A program made the position numbers and the translations under genes. A stretch of 64,000 bases of DNA, from positions 46,097 to 110,096 of the forward strand of contig NZ_VLLA01000019.1 in NCBI RefSeq assembly GCF_007830635.1, in the 5' to 3' direction. Positions 35,663-44,688 of the stretch are shown piece after piece (within the stretch, counting starts at the first letter, position 1; each line of letters starts with the position of its first letter). Origin of the DNA: Bradyrhizobium huanghuaihaiense (GTDB lineage Bacteria; Pseudomonadota; Alphaproteobacteria; Rhizobiales; Xanthobacteraceae). A model generated the notes under the pieces. That model saw only the letters and a list, made by a program, of their open reading frames with translations. It had not been told where the DNA came from and made no database searches.

Positions 35663-36823
35663 TCAACACTGTCTCCATACTAGCGGCACCGTCTTTTGCG
35701 TCCTTGGATTCGACTGAAGCGAGTTGACCCGCTCGACATTGAGAGCGTTCTTGTAGGATCTGAGGATCGCCGGCATATGGTAGAAGCTCGAAATCACCTG
35801 CCTCATGACTTCGTGGCTATCCGCCGTGCCGACATAGGAGATTGTCAGAGAAGCGGCTGCTTTCGGGTTGTCTGCGTCCGGACTACATACCAGTTGAACC
35901 TCGCTCACACCCGGCGTACCAAGCGCCACATTGCGAAGCTCGTTCACACTGAACAAAATGCTCCTCAGACTGATCGAATCGTCTGAACGGCCGACGATCA
36001 TGAACGCGTCTGCGCGGCCACACCTGCAGCGGACGGGTTTTAGCTCATCCCGAATGCGATATCGGACAATTGGCACGGTCCATCCCGCCCCGACACGAGA
36101 GAGTAACGCGCCTTCATCGTCGATCTCGATGATCTGGTCTTTCATCAAATGAAAGGTATAGGGATCGCATTTCGGGTTGTTCGTACCAATCACGTATGTC
36201 TCGACTGACCCGTAGTTCCCCCAGAACTTCGCCTGGGGAAACTGGCTCTCGACGAACTCACGCTTGCCATCGACCCATGGCTCGGCCATCCAGATAATCT
36301 TCTCTATCGGCAAACTGCGGCCCGCCATCTGGACGCCCAGGGCAAACTCGTACAATCCGGTCGGCGTGCCGGCGAGGGCATTGAGCTTTACATGGTCGAA
36401 TATGCTCATCCAGTTGGAGACATCTTCAATCGCATACGGTCCGGCCGGCGCAATGATGGCCTGGCTAGCCGATGCCAGCTCTTGCATATAGTAGTGCGAT
36501 CCCCAGAGCCGGCCGGGATTGAACAGATTGAGCAAGACGTCGGCGGGACCAAGCGGCTTCCACTCGGCCAGCAAACGCCCGCAAGCTTGATCGAAGGTGT
36601 TGACTGTCAGCTTCGGCTTCCCCGTCGTACCGCCGCTCGACATCAGGATTCCACCGCGGCCCTTTGCCAAGGTCCGGGTAATCGAATAAATCGTCGATGC
36701 ATCGCAAACAGGCAGATCGCCGAGAGAGTTGGCCATCCCGGAAACAGGCAGACCGCCGTGCGTCTGCAAGGATTTTGCGTGGGCCACGATCTCGCTATGG
36801 TCCAAGGTTCCGATCACACTCAT
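35663..36823 (-). CDS. PaaK/CapK-like adenylate-forming enzyme
   Basis: This 386-residue protein is in the phenylacetate-CoA ligase branch of the ANL superfamily. The ATP-binding loop is SSGGTTGKPK (about residues 62-71), the A5-like block is GNYGSVETY, and a C-terminal GRSDDSISLRS corresponds to the hinge. It has a CRCG pair typical of this branch. It should activate a carboxylate as an acyl-AMP and pass it to CoA, a thiol or an amine. The chosen ATG overlaps the ATP-grasp stop as ATGA. The carboxylate is not known. Confidence 0.82.
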   Translation of the reverse strand: MSVIGTLDHSEIVAHAKSLQTHGGLPVSGMANSLGDLPVCDASTIYSITRTLAKGRGGILMSSGGTTGKPKLTVNTFDQACGRLLAEWKPLGPADVLLNLFNPGRLWGSHYYMQELASASQAIIAPAGPYAIEDVSNWMSIFDHVKLNALAGTPTGLYEFALGVQMAGRSLPIEKIIWMAEPWVDGKREFVESQFPQAKFWGNYGSVETYVIGTNNPKCDPYTFHLMKDQIIEIDDEGALLSRVGAGWTVPIVRYRIRDELKPVRCRCGRADAFMIVGRSDDSISLRSILFSVNELRNVALGTPGVSEVQLVCSPDADNPKAAASLTISYVGTADSHEVMRQVISSFYHMPAILRSYKNALNVERVNSLQSNPRTQKTVPLVWRQC

Positions 36824-37821
36824 TGATTCAACTCCGCGCAATGGGCCGAATGCCCGTCGACGAAGGCTTGAAACCGCTTTGTAGCGGCCTCGACTTTCAT
36901 TGCGTCCGTCAACTCGTCGGCCTTATCGAATACGAGAGCTCCGTCCGGTTCGATCTCAGAAAACCAGAACCTCTCGCCATCGTGCAAGAAATCCATCGCC
37001 ATATAGGGCATCGGCAAGCGTGAGGCGATATAGTCAATGGAGCCGCGAAGCTCCGACGGCAGGGTCTTGGTATACTCCGCCGTACCGCCGGTCGCGAGAT
37101 TGGCCGTCAACGAATCCTTGCGGGGGGAACGCTTCATTATGAGAACGGGCTCTCCGTTAACAACGTACACGCGATAGTCCGATGCGCCGCTCAAGAACGG
37201 TTGGACGACCACGGCCGTGTCAGCCCCGCGAGCGAGCCCTACCAATCCATGCAGCTCTTCGGGATTATGCGCGATGCAGACGCCAATACCCATTGCCCAA
37301 TAGGACGGCTTCACCAAGGCGGGATATTTCACATTGGCCACAGCGACTGCATAATCCTTCGTGAATACGTCACGGCCGGCGGCAATGCGGGACGTCGGCA
37401 AATGCCGTACCGGGCATTCCCTGAGGTGCAGATAGGTCGCCATTTTGTCTACTGTGATATTGGCGAACTTCAGCGGGATCGGCAGAAAGAAGCCGAGCGT
37501 TTCCAGCGCAGAATACAAAAACAGCTGATTGCAGGTATCGACTACCTGATGTGGCATCGTCCACATGGAAGTTACAAAGATGGTGTCGCGGGGTGTAACC
37601 CGCGCGTCATTGACGAAGCATACCGACCGTTCATGATCGAACTCGATATGGATATCGTCCGGCTTTACGAGCCCGAACCTGTAACCCATCGATTCCAATA
37701 CCTTCCGATACGGCGCCCACACGCGCCGCTCCTCGAACTCCCGCTGCCGAGCAGTGTTTCTTTCTGGATAAACCCAGAACACGTTCTTCAACGAGGTCGC
37801 CTCTTTCTTAGTGCTCATCAT
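36820..37821 (-). CDS. ATP-grasp ligase (RimK-like)
   Basis: This protein of about 333 residues has the ATP-grasp fold. The ATP-site Lys lies in YPALVKPSYWAMGIGV, and the adenine-contacting strand is VVVQPFLSG. The central DYRVYVVNGE, KRSPRKD and C-terminal SEIEPDGALVF correspond to nucleotide and metal ligands. Such enzymes join a carboxylate to an amine through an acyl phosphate. It may add an amino acid to the NRPS-derived part or make a separate dipeptide. The ATG at 37821 overlaps the preceding gene by 14 bp; nearby alternative starts are an ATG at 37818 and a GTG at 37830. Confidence 0.8.
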   Translation of the reverse strand: MMSTKKEATSLKNVFWVYPERNTARQREFEERRVWAPYRKVLESMGYRFGLVKPDDIHIEFDHERSVCFVNDARVTPRDTIFVTSMWTMPHQVVDTCNQLFLYSALETLGFFLPIPLKFANITVDKMATYLHLRECPVRHLPTSRIAAGRDVFTKDYAVAVANVKYPALVKPSYWAMGIGVCIAHNPEELHGLVGLARGADTAVVVQPFLSGASDYRVYVVNGEPVLIMKRSPRKDSLTANLATGGTAEYTKTLPSELRGSIDYIASRLPMPYMAMDFLHDGERFWFSEIEPDGALVFDKADELTDAMKVEAATKRFQAFVDGHSAHCAELNQ

Positions 37822-40114
37822 TTTGATCACCGCAGGTTGACTTCAGAAATGCCTTCACTGTGTTCGAGAACATCACGGGCTCGTCGATAAACGGAAGGTG
37901 TCCTCCAGTTTTCAGTTGAAGAAGCGCTTTGACATCCCAGTTCTCATTCAGCCAAGAGCCGACGTTTGTGGGGTAAACGGCGCTTTGGGAACCATGCACC
38001 AGCATCACATTCCTGGTTGCTCCTTGCAGACCCGGTCGCCAGTCTTGGCTGAGCGCATCAGCAAGGAGGGCGGCCATCGCCCTTGGGTCGCAGGCCGCGG
38101 AGCTTCGAACGATACGGCCCTTAAGCGCCTTATCAATTCTTGTCGCCTCGAGAAGAGAAGCGGCGATAATCTGCCGGGAGAACTCACCTGAATCCGTCGC
38201 GAGACCAGCCAGAATCTGTTGTGCGCCTTCCCTCGTTAACGTTCCGAACGCAGCATGCCCCCATCCATCGTCAGCAAGCAGGAAAGGCGTTTGCTCGATG
38301 GAGACCAGCGCCGATATTTGGTTCGCATGGCGGCCAGTTGCCAGAGCGTAAGCGACGGTCGCACCGAGGGACACTCCCATCACCGCAAACTTCTCTATTC
38401 CTCTTTCCGCGAGCAGGCTGTAGATGCCCTCGCAGAACCGGTCGATGATCCCTGGTCGAGCCGTCACTTCGGGCGGGAGGCTTTGGTTTTGGCCATGTCC
38501 GGGAAGATCAATCAGCAAAAGGCGATATTCGTCCTGAATGAGATCGATCAGCGGCTCGAAGATCGCATCGGTCAGGCACAGACCTGGGAGGATCACCAGC
38601 GGAAATCCCCTGCCCAGTTCGCGGCAATTCAATCTCATATTGACGGGTGTCGCCAATTTTTGCCGCAGAACGGCTTTGTCCGGCTTTCCGACTTCCGTGT
38701 ACGGAAAGGGGTGCAGGAATACGATCGACGGCTTCAGACCGAGCGGCTCAGTTGCGGCCGTTATACGCCGTTGAAGGCGTTCTTCTTCTACGGGCGTGCC
38801 CGGAGGCTGATCCACGAATACCGTTACGGACTCGCTCGATCGCGGATCGACCACCGTTGCGAAATTCTGCAAGCGCAGTTCGGCTTGAATTCGCCGATCC
38901 ACCATGGACGTCGTCGTTATTCTTCCACCGACATTGAGCAGTTCTTTCGTACGGCCCACGATCCGGTATGTTTTCGGCGAAACCATCTCGGCAACATCGC
39001 CGGTCCCGTACTCCTCGCCGCGGAACGCTGCTGCATGCTCATCGGCGTCGCCTAGATAGCCCTCGCTGGTGCAATCCGAGATAAGGATCAAGTGCCCGAG
39101 GTTTCCCGCGGTCCCTTGCGGCAACGGCTCGAGTCTTGCTCCGACGCCGTTGACCAGCACCAGATCGCCGGCGCTCTCTTCGGAAATCATCGCCAGCCCA
39201 AATTCAGTAGATCCGTAGATCTGACGTAGCCTGAAGCCCAGCCCGTCAGCGACGTCTGCCGCGGTTTCGGGACTTACATAGGTCCCCCCGCACATCGCCA
39301 GGCGTAGTGTTCCGGGCAGCCTCGTTCCATTCGCTCGATAGTGCCGCAACCAATCCCGATAATGTTCTGGTAGCGCGCTCATCACGGTCGGCCGCCAGTC
39401 GGCTATAGTCTCCCAAAGGGCCGCGTCCCCGGCATGGACGTCATCCAGAATGCAGGTCGCCCCGGAGAGCAATGCCGAGAACAGATGAAGATCGGTAGCG
39501 TGCGCTACATCGAGCGTGTGCTTGCAGAAGTAGCGGTCCGAACCGCGCAGGCCGACATGGTTCTGCCAGCGCAACCGCTCCTTAAGGAGCTTTCCCTGAG
39601 TCCATCCTATAAGCTTGGAGCCGCCAGTCGACCCCGACGACCACAGCTTTCGAAAGACATGCTCTGCATCAGGACGCGGCGGAGAGCCGCGATCTGAGGT
39701 CGGTTCGATAAGAGCACGAATTTCGACCGCCGGCCGACCGAACGATGAATAGCTCCGGACACCATCATGGACGACGAGGACGGGCTGCGCCATTTGGAAG
39801 GCCCGCCTGCGAGCCTCCAGGTCAAAATTGTTGAGGATCGGAACGTAGGACGCGCCAAGACGGCAGACAGCAAGTATCAAGCTGGCATATGAGATCGACG
39901 TCTTGCAATAGACCGCAACGCAATGGCCCGCGCCTACCCCCAAGGCGTGGAGGCCGCGTGCCTGCATCTCGGCGCGCTCTATCAGGGATCCGAAAGTGCA
40001 CGTTTCCCCTGACAACGCCTCGATCGCCACTCCATTAGCGTTCTCCCTCGCAATCTGTGAGATAGCGTCGAAAATGGGAATAGAGCTAGCGATGCTTTGA
40101 CGCGTCTTGTCCAT
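37808..40114 (-). CDS. Acyl-AMP ligase fused to an alpha/beta hydrolase
   Basis: This 768-residue protein joins two enzymes. The ANL domain (about 1-490) has SSGSTGGSK near 159-167, IYGSTEFG, YGTGDVAE and a C-terminal Lys in VGKPDK. The hydrolase (about 500-768) has the nucleophile Ser near 582 in GVSLGA and a late His in GGHLPF. No carrier domain lies between them. The hydrolase may act as a thioesterase, amidase or ester-forming enzyme on the activated acyl group. The ATG at 40114 starts the conserved region; upstream ATGs at 40150 and 40159 would overlap the methyltransferase gene. The fusion is uncommon. Confidence 0.82.
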   Translation of the reverse strand: MDKTRQSIASSIPIFDAISQIARENANGVAIEALSGETCTFGSLIERAEMQARGLHALGVGAGHCVAVYCKTSISYASLILAVCRLGASYVPILNNFDLEARRRAFQMAQPVLVVHDGVRSYSSFGRPAVEIRALIEPTSDRGSPPRPDAEHVFRKLWSSGSTGGSKLIGWTQGKLLKERLRWQNHVGLRGSDRYFCKHTLDVAHATDLHLFSALLSGATCILDDVHAGDAALWETIADWRPTVMSALPEHYRDWLRHYRANGTRLPGTLRLAMCGGTYVSPETAADVADGLGFRLRQIYGSTEFGLAMISEESAGDLVLVNGVGARLEPLPQGTAGNLGHLILISDCTSEGYLGDADEHAAAFRGEEYGTGDVAEMVSPKTYRIVGRTKELLNVGGRITTTSMVDRRIQAELRLQNFATVVDPRSSESVTVFVDQPPGTPVEEERLQRRITAATEPLGLKPSIVFLHPFPYTEVGKPDKAVLRQKLATPVNMRLNCRELGRGFPLVILPGLCLTDAIFEPLIDLIQDEYRLLLIDLPGHGQNQSLPPEVTARPGIIDRFCEGIYSLLAERGIEKFAVMGVSLGATVAYALATGRHANQISALVSIEQTPFLLADDGWGHAAFGTLTREGAQQILAGLATDSGEFSRQIIAASLLEATRIDKALKGRIVRSSAACDPRAMAALLADALSQDWRPGLQGATRNVMLVHGSQSAVYPTNVGSWLNENWDVKALLQLKTGGHLPFIDEPVMFSNTVKAFLKSTCGDQNDEH

Positions 40115-40130
40115 GGGTCCGCTTCTCTGC

Positions 40131-40841
40131 CTATCGCTTCCAAGCGGCATACGTCGCAAATCGACAATCCTTGGCGAGACATTCGACCTCGGAAAAGCCG
40201 GCGGAACGCAGCCAGTCCAACTGCGTGAGAAGGTCGGCGGGGATATCCAACTTCATGCGTTCCCGGCCCCTCGCCCACTCCTCCGGAGGCGTCTCCATGT
40301 CGTGCACGTGCCTCTCGTGTTGCCTGTCGTAAAACTGCTCAATTGCAGAACTGGAGCCGGCCAACTGTTCGACATTGACGAACAGGCCGTTCGGAGTGAG
40401 GCACTCGAAGATCTTGCAGAACAACGCACGTTTGTCGGCATGCGTCAGATGATGAATAGCAAGGGCCGACACAACGACGTCGTAGCGTCCTTCCGGCAAA
40501 GACTTGCTGAAATCGCCATGCAGATAGCTGCACTTGGCCCCGTCCCCCATGCGATGGACTGCCTTGCTCAGCATTTCCGGCGACGCATCAAGCAAGGTGA
40601 AGACCGCGCGCGGCAGTCTTGCGCGTATCAAGCCACTGAACAGACCCGTACCTGCCCCGATATCCAAGATCCGTGCATCTTGTCTGCAAACCGCACCGAC
40701 AAAGTCCGCACCCGTTGCATAAAGCAGGTCGAACGACGGAATTAGCTGCCGTCGGAGCGAATCAAATCTTTCCGAATCCCAAAAATCTCTTGGGATGTTG
40801 TAGCTGCTCATTTCGGTAAGTACCGCAGGTTCGGACGTCAT
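40131..40841 (-). CDS. SAM-dependent class I methyltransferase
   Basis: This 236-residue cytoplasmic enzyme has the SAM-binding motif I as ILDIGAGTGLFSG (about residues 58-70). The acidic residue ending strand 2 is in FTLLDASPEM, and a motif-II region reads YDVVVSALAIHHL. It is the first gene of the five-gene ligase operon. It probably methylates a pathway intermediate on O, N or C; sequence does not say which. AAGGA precedes the start. Confidence 0.88.
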   Translation of the reverse strand: MTSEPAVLTEMSSYNIPRDFWDSERFDSLRRQLIPSFDLLYATGADFVGAVCRQDARILDIGAGTGLFSGLIRARLPRAVFTLLDASPEMLSKAVHRMGDGAKCSYLHGDFSKSLPEGRYDVVVSALAIHHLTHADKRALFCKIFECLTPNGLFVNVEQLAGSSSAIEQFYDRQHERHVHDMETPPEEWARGRERMKLDIPADLLTQLDWLRSAGFSEVECLAKDCRFATYAAWKR

Positions 40842-41390
40842 GATCTACTTGTCCTTCCATCAAAACGCAGGCCACGCTGGCCAGCGCGCGTCACCGGGAG
40901 TCGAATTATCCCTAGTGAAAACGACCCATCTCGCCAAGATTCAATTTTCGCTCATTGGTTGTGCAGAAATATTTGTTGCGGGACGAACCGTGCGCACCAT
41001 TTTGCGACTTCTGTCGTCCGTTCGCGTAGCGCGCGCGTGGGCACGCCCCCCGGCTGCAACGCCGAGAACAATCCAGCCGCGCCGTTCAAGAGACTCGAGG
41101 TTGTCGCACTTGACTCACACCGCAGCGTGCGGAGCCGAAGACCGGACAGGGCTTATGCGACGTGCCAGACCCACACCAACAGGTGGTGAGTTGGAGGACC
41201 AGCCGCAGCCAGGTGCACGAACTGCTGCGCTTTAGCGGCCCCAATCGAGCGATCGAACGAACGAGTGCTGCGGACTATCGTTGTTCGCCGGCTCGCGCAT
41301 GTCCCGACTTGGCGGCGCTCCGGGGTTAAAACCCGCCACCGACCTCTCTCAATCTGCCGCTCGACACCGTCATGCGCCGGCGCCTGTCAA
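40842..41390. other. 549-bp intergenic region without a convincing gene
   Basis: The region separates the second biosynthetic operon from the LysR gene and should contain the operon promoter near its left end. Its middle (about 41020-41250) is markedly GC-richer than the flanks and holds a 131-codon plus-strand frame from 40840 with no homology, poor composition and no ribosome binding site. This part may be a decayed insert. Confidence 0.5.
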
Positions 41391-42326
41391 TCACAATGGA
41401 AGCAGCTTGACGGGACCATCAGGACCATCACCGGTGATTGATGCGGGCGCGTGTTTAATCGGAACCAGTTCGCCTATTGCGCGACTGATCGCATCAGCGA
41501 CGATGCGTATGCGAGGAACATCGGAATTGTTTCGATGTATCGTCAAATACGCCACGGCATCAGGAGGCGAGCTGACTTCATCGAGCCTAACAAGCTCCGG
41601 ATAGAGATCCGCGTGAAACCGGGGGAAGCAAGACAATCCACCATGATTTAGGGTGCAGGAAAACTGCGCCTCATAGTTATTAGTCCGGAGCAAGATTCTT
41701 GATGAGGGAAAGAGGTCGCTGAACCAGCGAGCATGCCGGAATATGTCTCTACCGTCTTGCTCCAATAGGACATATGCAAACGGCACGTCCTTAGAACTAC
41801 GGAAGAATTCGGCGTATGATGAACTCGCGTATAGCCCGAAGGCTACGCTGCTTAGACGCCGCACCGCCAGTTCCTTCTGATCTGGCCGAACCATCCTAAC
41901 GTCAATGTCGATTTCCCGACGCATCAGATCGTGAACGCGTGCGTCATTCCTTAGATGCACGGTGATCGCGGGATGCTTCTTGTGCAGGACGGCGATACAG
42001 GGCGCAACGATACGACTGGCGATCGGTTCGGCGCAGGAGATTCGAACGACACCATCGACCTTTCGAGTCCGACTGTCTGCTATCTGAACGATCGCCTCTA
42101 TGGAGCGTTCAAGCCGCTCGATCTCGCTCAGAATGTCCTCGGCAACCGAGGTCCTAATGTATCCATCGGGAGTCTTGTCCATCAGTCTAACGCCAAGCGT
42201 GCTTTCAAGTCGCGAAAGACGGCGTCCCACCGTGGATTGTGTAACCCGGAGCTGATTGGCAGCGGCCGACAACGTCCCAGTTCGCTCAACCGAAAGCAGA
42301 AAACGAAGATCATCCCAGACGACCAC
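41391..42326 (-). CDS. LysR-family transcriptional regulator of the accessory island
   Basis: This 311-residue protein starts with a LysR winged helix-turn-helix (LRFLLSVERTGTLSAAANQL, then TQSTVGRRLSRLE) and continues with an effector domain containing RISCAEPIASRIVAP. It lies upstream of, and on the same strand as, the methyltransferase-to-exporter operon and is the only regulator gene in the island, so it is the prime candidate for pathway control. A palindrome and a direct repeat lie upstream of its start. Confidence 0.87.
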   Translation of the reverse strand: MVVWDDLRFLLSVERTGTLSAAANQLRVTQSTVGRRLSRLESTLGVRLMDKTPDGYIRTSVAEDILSEIERLERSIEAIVQIADSRTRKVDGVVRISCAEPIASRIVAPCIAVLHKKHPAITVHLRNDARVHDLMRREIDIDVRMVRPDQKELAVRRLSSVAFGLYASSSYAEFFRSSKDVPFAYVLLEQDGRDIFRHARWFSDLFPSSRILLRTNNYEAQFSCTLNHGGLSCFPRFHADLYPELVRLDEVSSPPDAVAYLTIHRNNSDVPRIRIVADAISRAIGELVPIKHAPASITGDGPDGPVKLLPL

Positions 42327-42397
42327 TACCGATGCTCCCCAGGCTTACGTTCCTAGACTTCTATCTAACTAGAAAGAAGCAAATTGCAACCTTTGAT

Positions 42398-42416
42398 AGT
42401 GACAAACCAGTGACAA
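42398..42416. repeat. Direct repeat of AGTGACAA, 11-bp period
   Basis: AGTGACAA occurs at 42398-42405 and again at 42409-42416. The 11-bp period places both copies on the same DNA face, which fits a regulator binding site 72-90 bp upstream of the LysR start codon. Confidence 0.45.
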
Positions 42417-42440
42417 CAATATGGTCTCTACCGATGATTG

Positions 42441-42460
42441 TGTTGCTGAATGCAGCAACA
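42441..42460. promoter_or_regulatory. Perfect 8-bp-arm palindrome upstream of the LysR gene
   Basis: TGTTGCTG and CAGCAACA surround the four bases AATG. The site is 115 bp upstream of the LysR start, within AT-rich DNA, and could be its autoregulatory operator. A stem-loop in a plus-strand transcript is the alternative. It is followed at 42464-42471 by AAAGGAGG, which is not followed by a usable start codon. Confidence 0.45.
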
Positions 42461-42973
42461 GTTAAAGGAGGAACAATATCACGCCATAATTTGACTTGGT
42501 CCGACGAACTTGAGGGGCAGTAGACCGAGCTGGGCCTCGACGCCGACCCGCTGCGGCTCTGAGCCGTCCGGGTAGCCCGACCTTGACGCGAGCCAGCGGC
42601 GAAGCGTGCGAGATGCTCCGGCCGCCGAATGGAATCGGGCCCCCGCGGTTGCCGATACAGCGTTTTGAATGACGTCGCAGACATGGGGCGTGCGGCGTCA
42701 TGCTTGCACTTCGGCAACTCTACGATGGTGAAGAAGAGGCCAAAGTGCGATCGAGCATGGGGCGCTGGCTGGAAGTCTGTTGAGGCAAGGCAATGAGCAA
42801 CAAGGCTCGGCGTTTCCAGTGCGGAAATGATTGAAAGTCCGCTTGCTCCAGTCGAGTTGCATCGCCCAGAGAGATTCGAATTCCTGCGCCATGAATCGGC
42901 TGCCTGCTCTTCTTGGCCGAGTGCACGCGAGAGTGGCTTTCCGTCGCGACGAGCAGATTTCCGCGCTTCGACC

Positions 42974-43651
42974 TCATGGCAGTCGGCTTACGTCCGAATG
43001 AAGAAGGGGCGCGTCCCTCAACCAGACCTTCGCGCCGTCCGTACCGGTGGTAGCGCTCAGCGGCTGTCCGGCCGGCAAGCGGGCCCAGCTTTGCGCGATC
43101 AGGGTCTGATCGCCGATCGACAAGCTCCCCGCGAGAACCAGCATTTCGAGGCCGCGTGCGTTCTCGACGGTGACGGGACTGCCGGGCGCCCAGCTCTCAA
43201 AGCGTACGTTTTCGAATCCGTCGTCGAACAGTTCGATCGCGCTCGCCGCCTCCGATCTCGGCTCGATCCGACGACCTTCCGCTGGCCGTCGCACGATCTG
43301 GTCACGATCGGCATCCCGGAATTGCCAAAGCCGGACGAAGATCGTGCAGCCGTCCTTCGATGCGGGAACGTGCGAAGTCCCTGGAGGGTTGCGGAAGTAG
43401 CTGCCCGCCGGGTAGTCGCCGTGCTCGTCCTGAAAGACGCCGTCGAGAACAACGATCTCCTCACCGCCACCATGCGTATGGCGGGGGAACACGCTGCGCG
43501 GTGCATAGCGCACGATCGACGTCGCGCGCGCCACCTCGTCGCCAATGCGGAACAGCATGCGTCGGTCGACACCGGCCGCGGGACTTGGTGTCCACGGCAG
43601 TTGCCCGGCGTGGACGATCACCGGAACCGTCAAATCGTCATTGATGCGCAT
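42974..43651 (-). CDS. ChrR-type cupin protein
   Basis: This 225-residue protein has two cupin domains. The first shows the metal-binding block HTHGGGEEIVVLDG followed by YPAGSYFRNPPGTSH, characteristic of the ChrR anti-sigma cupin family; the second half (GLEMLVLAGSL) lacks the His cluster. No anti-sigma zinc domain precedes it, so it is more likely a small-molecule enzyme or sensor. It overlaps the alcohol dehydrogenase gene by 14 bp and ends the operon. Confidence 0.83.
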   Translation of the reverse strand: MRINDDLTVPVIVHAGQLPWTPSPAAGVDRRMLFRIGDEVARATSIVRYAPRSVFPRHTHGGGEEIVVLDGVFQDEHGDYPAGSYFRNPPGTSHVPASKDGCTIFVRLWQFRDADRDQIVRRPAEGRRIEPRSEAASAIELFDDGFENVRFESWAPGSPVTVENARGLEMLVLAGSLSIGDQTLIAQSWARLPAGQPLSATTGTDGAKVWLRDAPLLHSDVSRLP

Positions 43652-44678
43652 GGCTCTTCTCCGTCATGGTCAATACCATTCTGAACTTGGCCTGCCCCGA
43701 CCGCATCCGTGCGACCGCCTCGGCGGCTCTCTCCAGCGGCATGGTCTCGATGCACGGACGCACGCCCGCGAGCACGCTGAAATCCAGCGTCCTTTCATTC
43801 TGGAAGGGTGTGCCTGTCATCGAACCCAGCACGCCGCGCTCACCGCGGACGAGGTGTCCCGCCGAGACCGGCAGAGGGTCTTTTGCCACGCCGAGCAGCA
43901 CCAGCCTTCCCTGCGGGGCGAGAGCAGCCATCAGCGCGGCGACGGCCTGAACGTCGCCGATCGTGGTGACGATCGCGCTGGCACCGCCCAAGCCCTGCAG
44001 ACGGGTGGCCGCATCTTCCTTGCTCGCATCTATGTAGATATGCGCCCCTAAACGAAGCGCATCATCTGCGATGTCCGCGCCGCGTTCGACGGCCACGACC
44101 CTGAAACCCATCTTCCTTGCGTATTGAACCGCGAGATGTCCGAGCCCTCCGATCCCCTGCACGACCACCGTGTCGCCGGCTTCCGCGCCCGATTTCTTGA
44201 GCGCGTTGAACGTCGCCATGCCGGCGCAGAGCAGCGGTGCAGCCTCTTCGGAACTCAGTTCGTCGGGCACCGAGACGAGCCCGGTCGCGCGGGCGATCAT
44301 CATCTCCGCGTAGCCGCCGTCGCACGACGATCCGACGACCGGCTGATTGGTGCAGAGCTGAAATTCACCCCGACGGCACTGGACGCATTCGTTGCAATGA
44401 CCGCCGAGCCTTCCGACCCCGACCCTCTGACCGACCTTCCAGATCGAAGGCGTTCCGGCGCCGAGGGCCGCGATGCGACCCACCACCTCATGACCAGGGA
44501 CGCGCGGCGGTCGCATCGCCGGATCCGCGCGGTCGATGTCGGCAGCGTCCGCACCGCATATTCCGCAGGCTTCAACCGAGATCAGCACCTCTCCCGCCCG
44601 TGGCGATGGCGTTTCGCGTTCTGCAATGTCGAGCGTGCCGGATTTCGCGACCTGCGCGACGCGATAGGATCGCTTCAT
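43638..44678 (-). CDS. Zinc-dependent alcohol dehydrogenase (MDR family)
   Basis: This 346-residue enzyme has the catalytic zinc ligands in GICGAD and PGHEVVG and the structural zinc Cys set in CNECVQCRRGEFQLC. The NAD(P) motif is GIGGLGHLAVQYA. It oxidises or reduces an alcohol/aldehyde pair that is not identified. AGAGG precedes the ATG at 44678, which is 10 bp after the stop of the TPR gene. It belongs to the minus-strand operon starting with the SoxC-like gene. Confidence 0.9.
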   Translation of the reverse strand: MKRSYRVAQVAKSGTLDIAERETPSPRAGEVLISVEACGICGADAADIDRADPAMRPPRVPGHEVVGRIAALGAGTPSIWKVGQRVGVGRLGGHCNECVQCRRGEFQLCTNQPVVGSSCDGGYAEMMIARATGLVSVPDELSSEEAAPLLCAGMATFNALKKSGAEAGDTVVVQGIGGLGHLAVQYARKMGFRVVAVERGADIADDALRLGAHIYIDASKEDAATRLQGLGGASAIVTTIGDVQAVAALMAALAPQGRLVLLGVAKDPLPVSAGHLVRGERGVLGSMTGTPFQNERTLDFSVLAGVRPCIETMPLERAAEAVARMRSGQAKFRMVLTMTEKSHAHQ

Positions 44679-44688
44679 GTGTTGACCT

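Larger units (their letters stand above)
42327..42973. other. 647-bp region with AT-rich regulatory part and possible gene remnants
   Basis: The left part (42327-42500) is AT-rich and holds a direct repeat, a palindrome and an orphan AAAGGAGG. The right part is GC-rich and contains short frames on both strands, none of which I can support as a gene. It marks the edge between the island and the next high-GC operon and may contain junction debris. Confidence 0.5.

Noticed and set aside
40840..41235. 131-codon plus-strand frame in the gap before the LysR gene
   Set aside because: Composition is Arg/Pro/Thr-rich with no domain and no usable start signal; it may be decayed DNA.
42361..42892. Several short frames on both strands at the right edge of the island
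   Set aside because: They conflict with each other, lack start signals and match no family I know.
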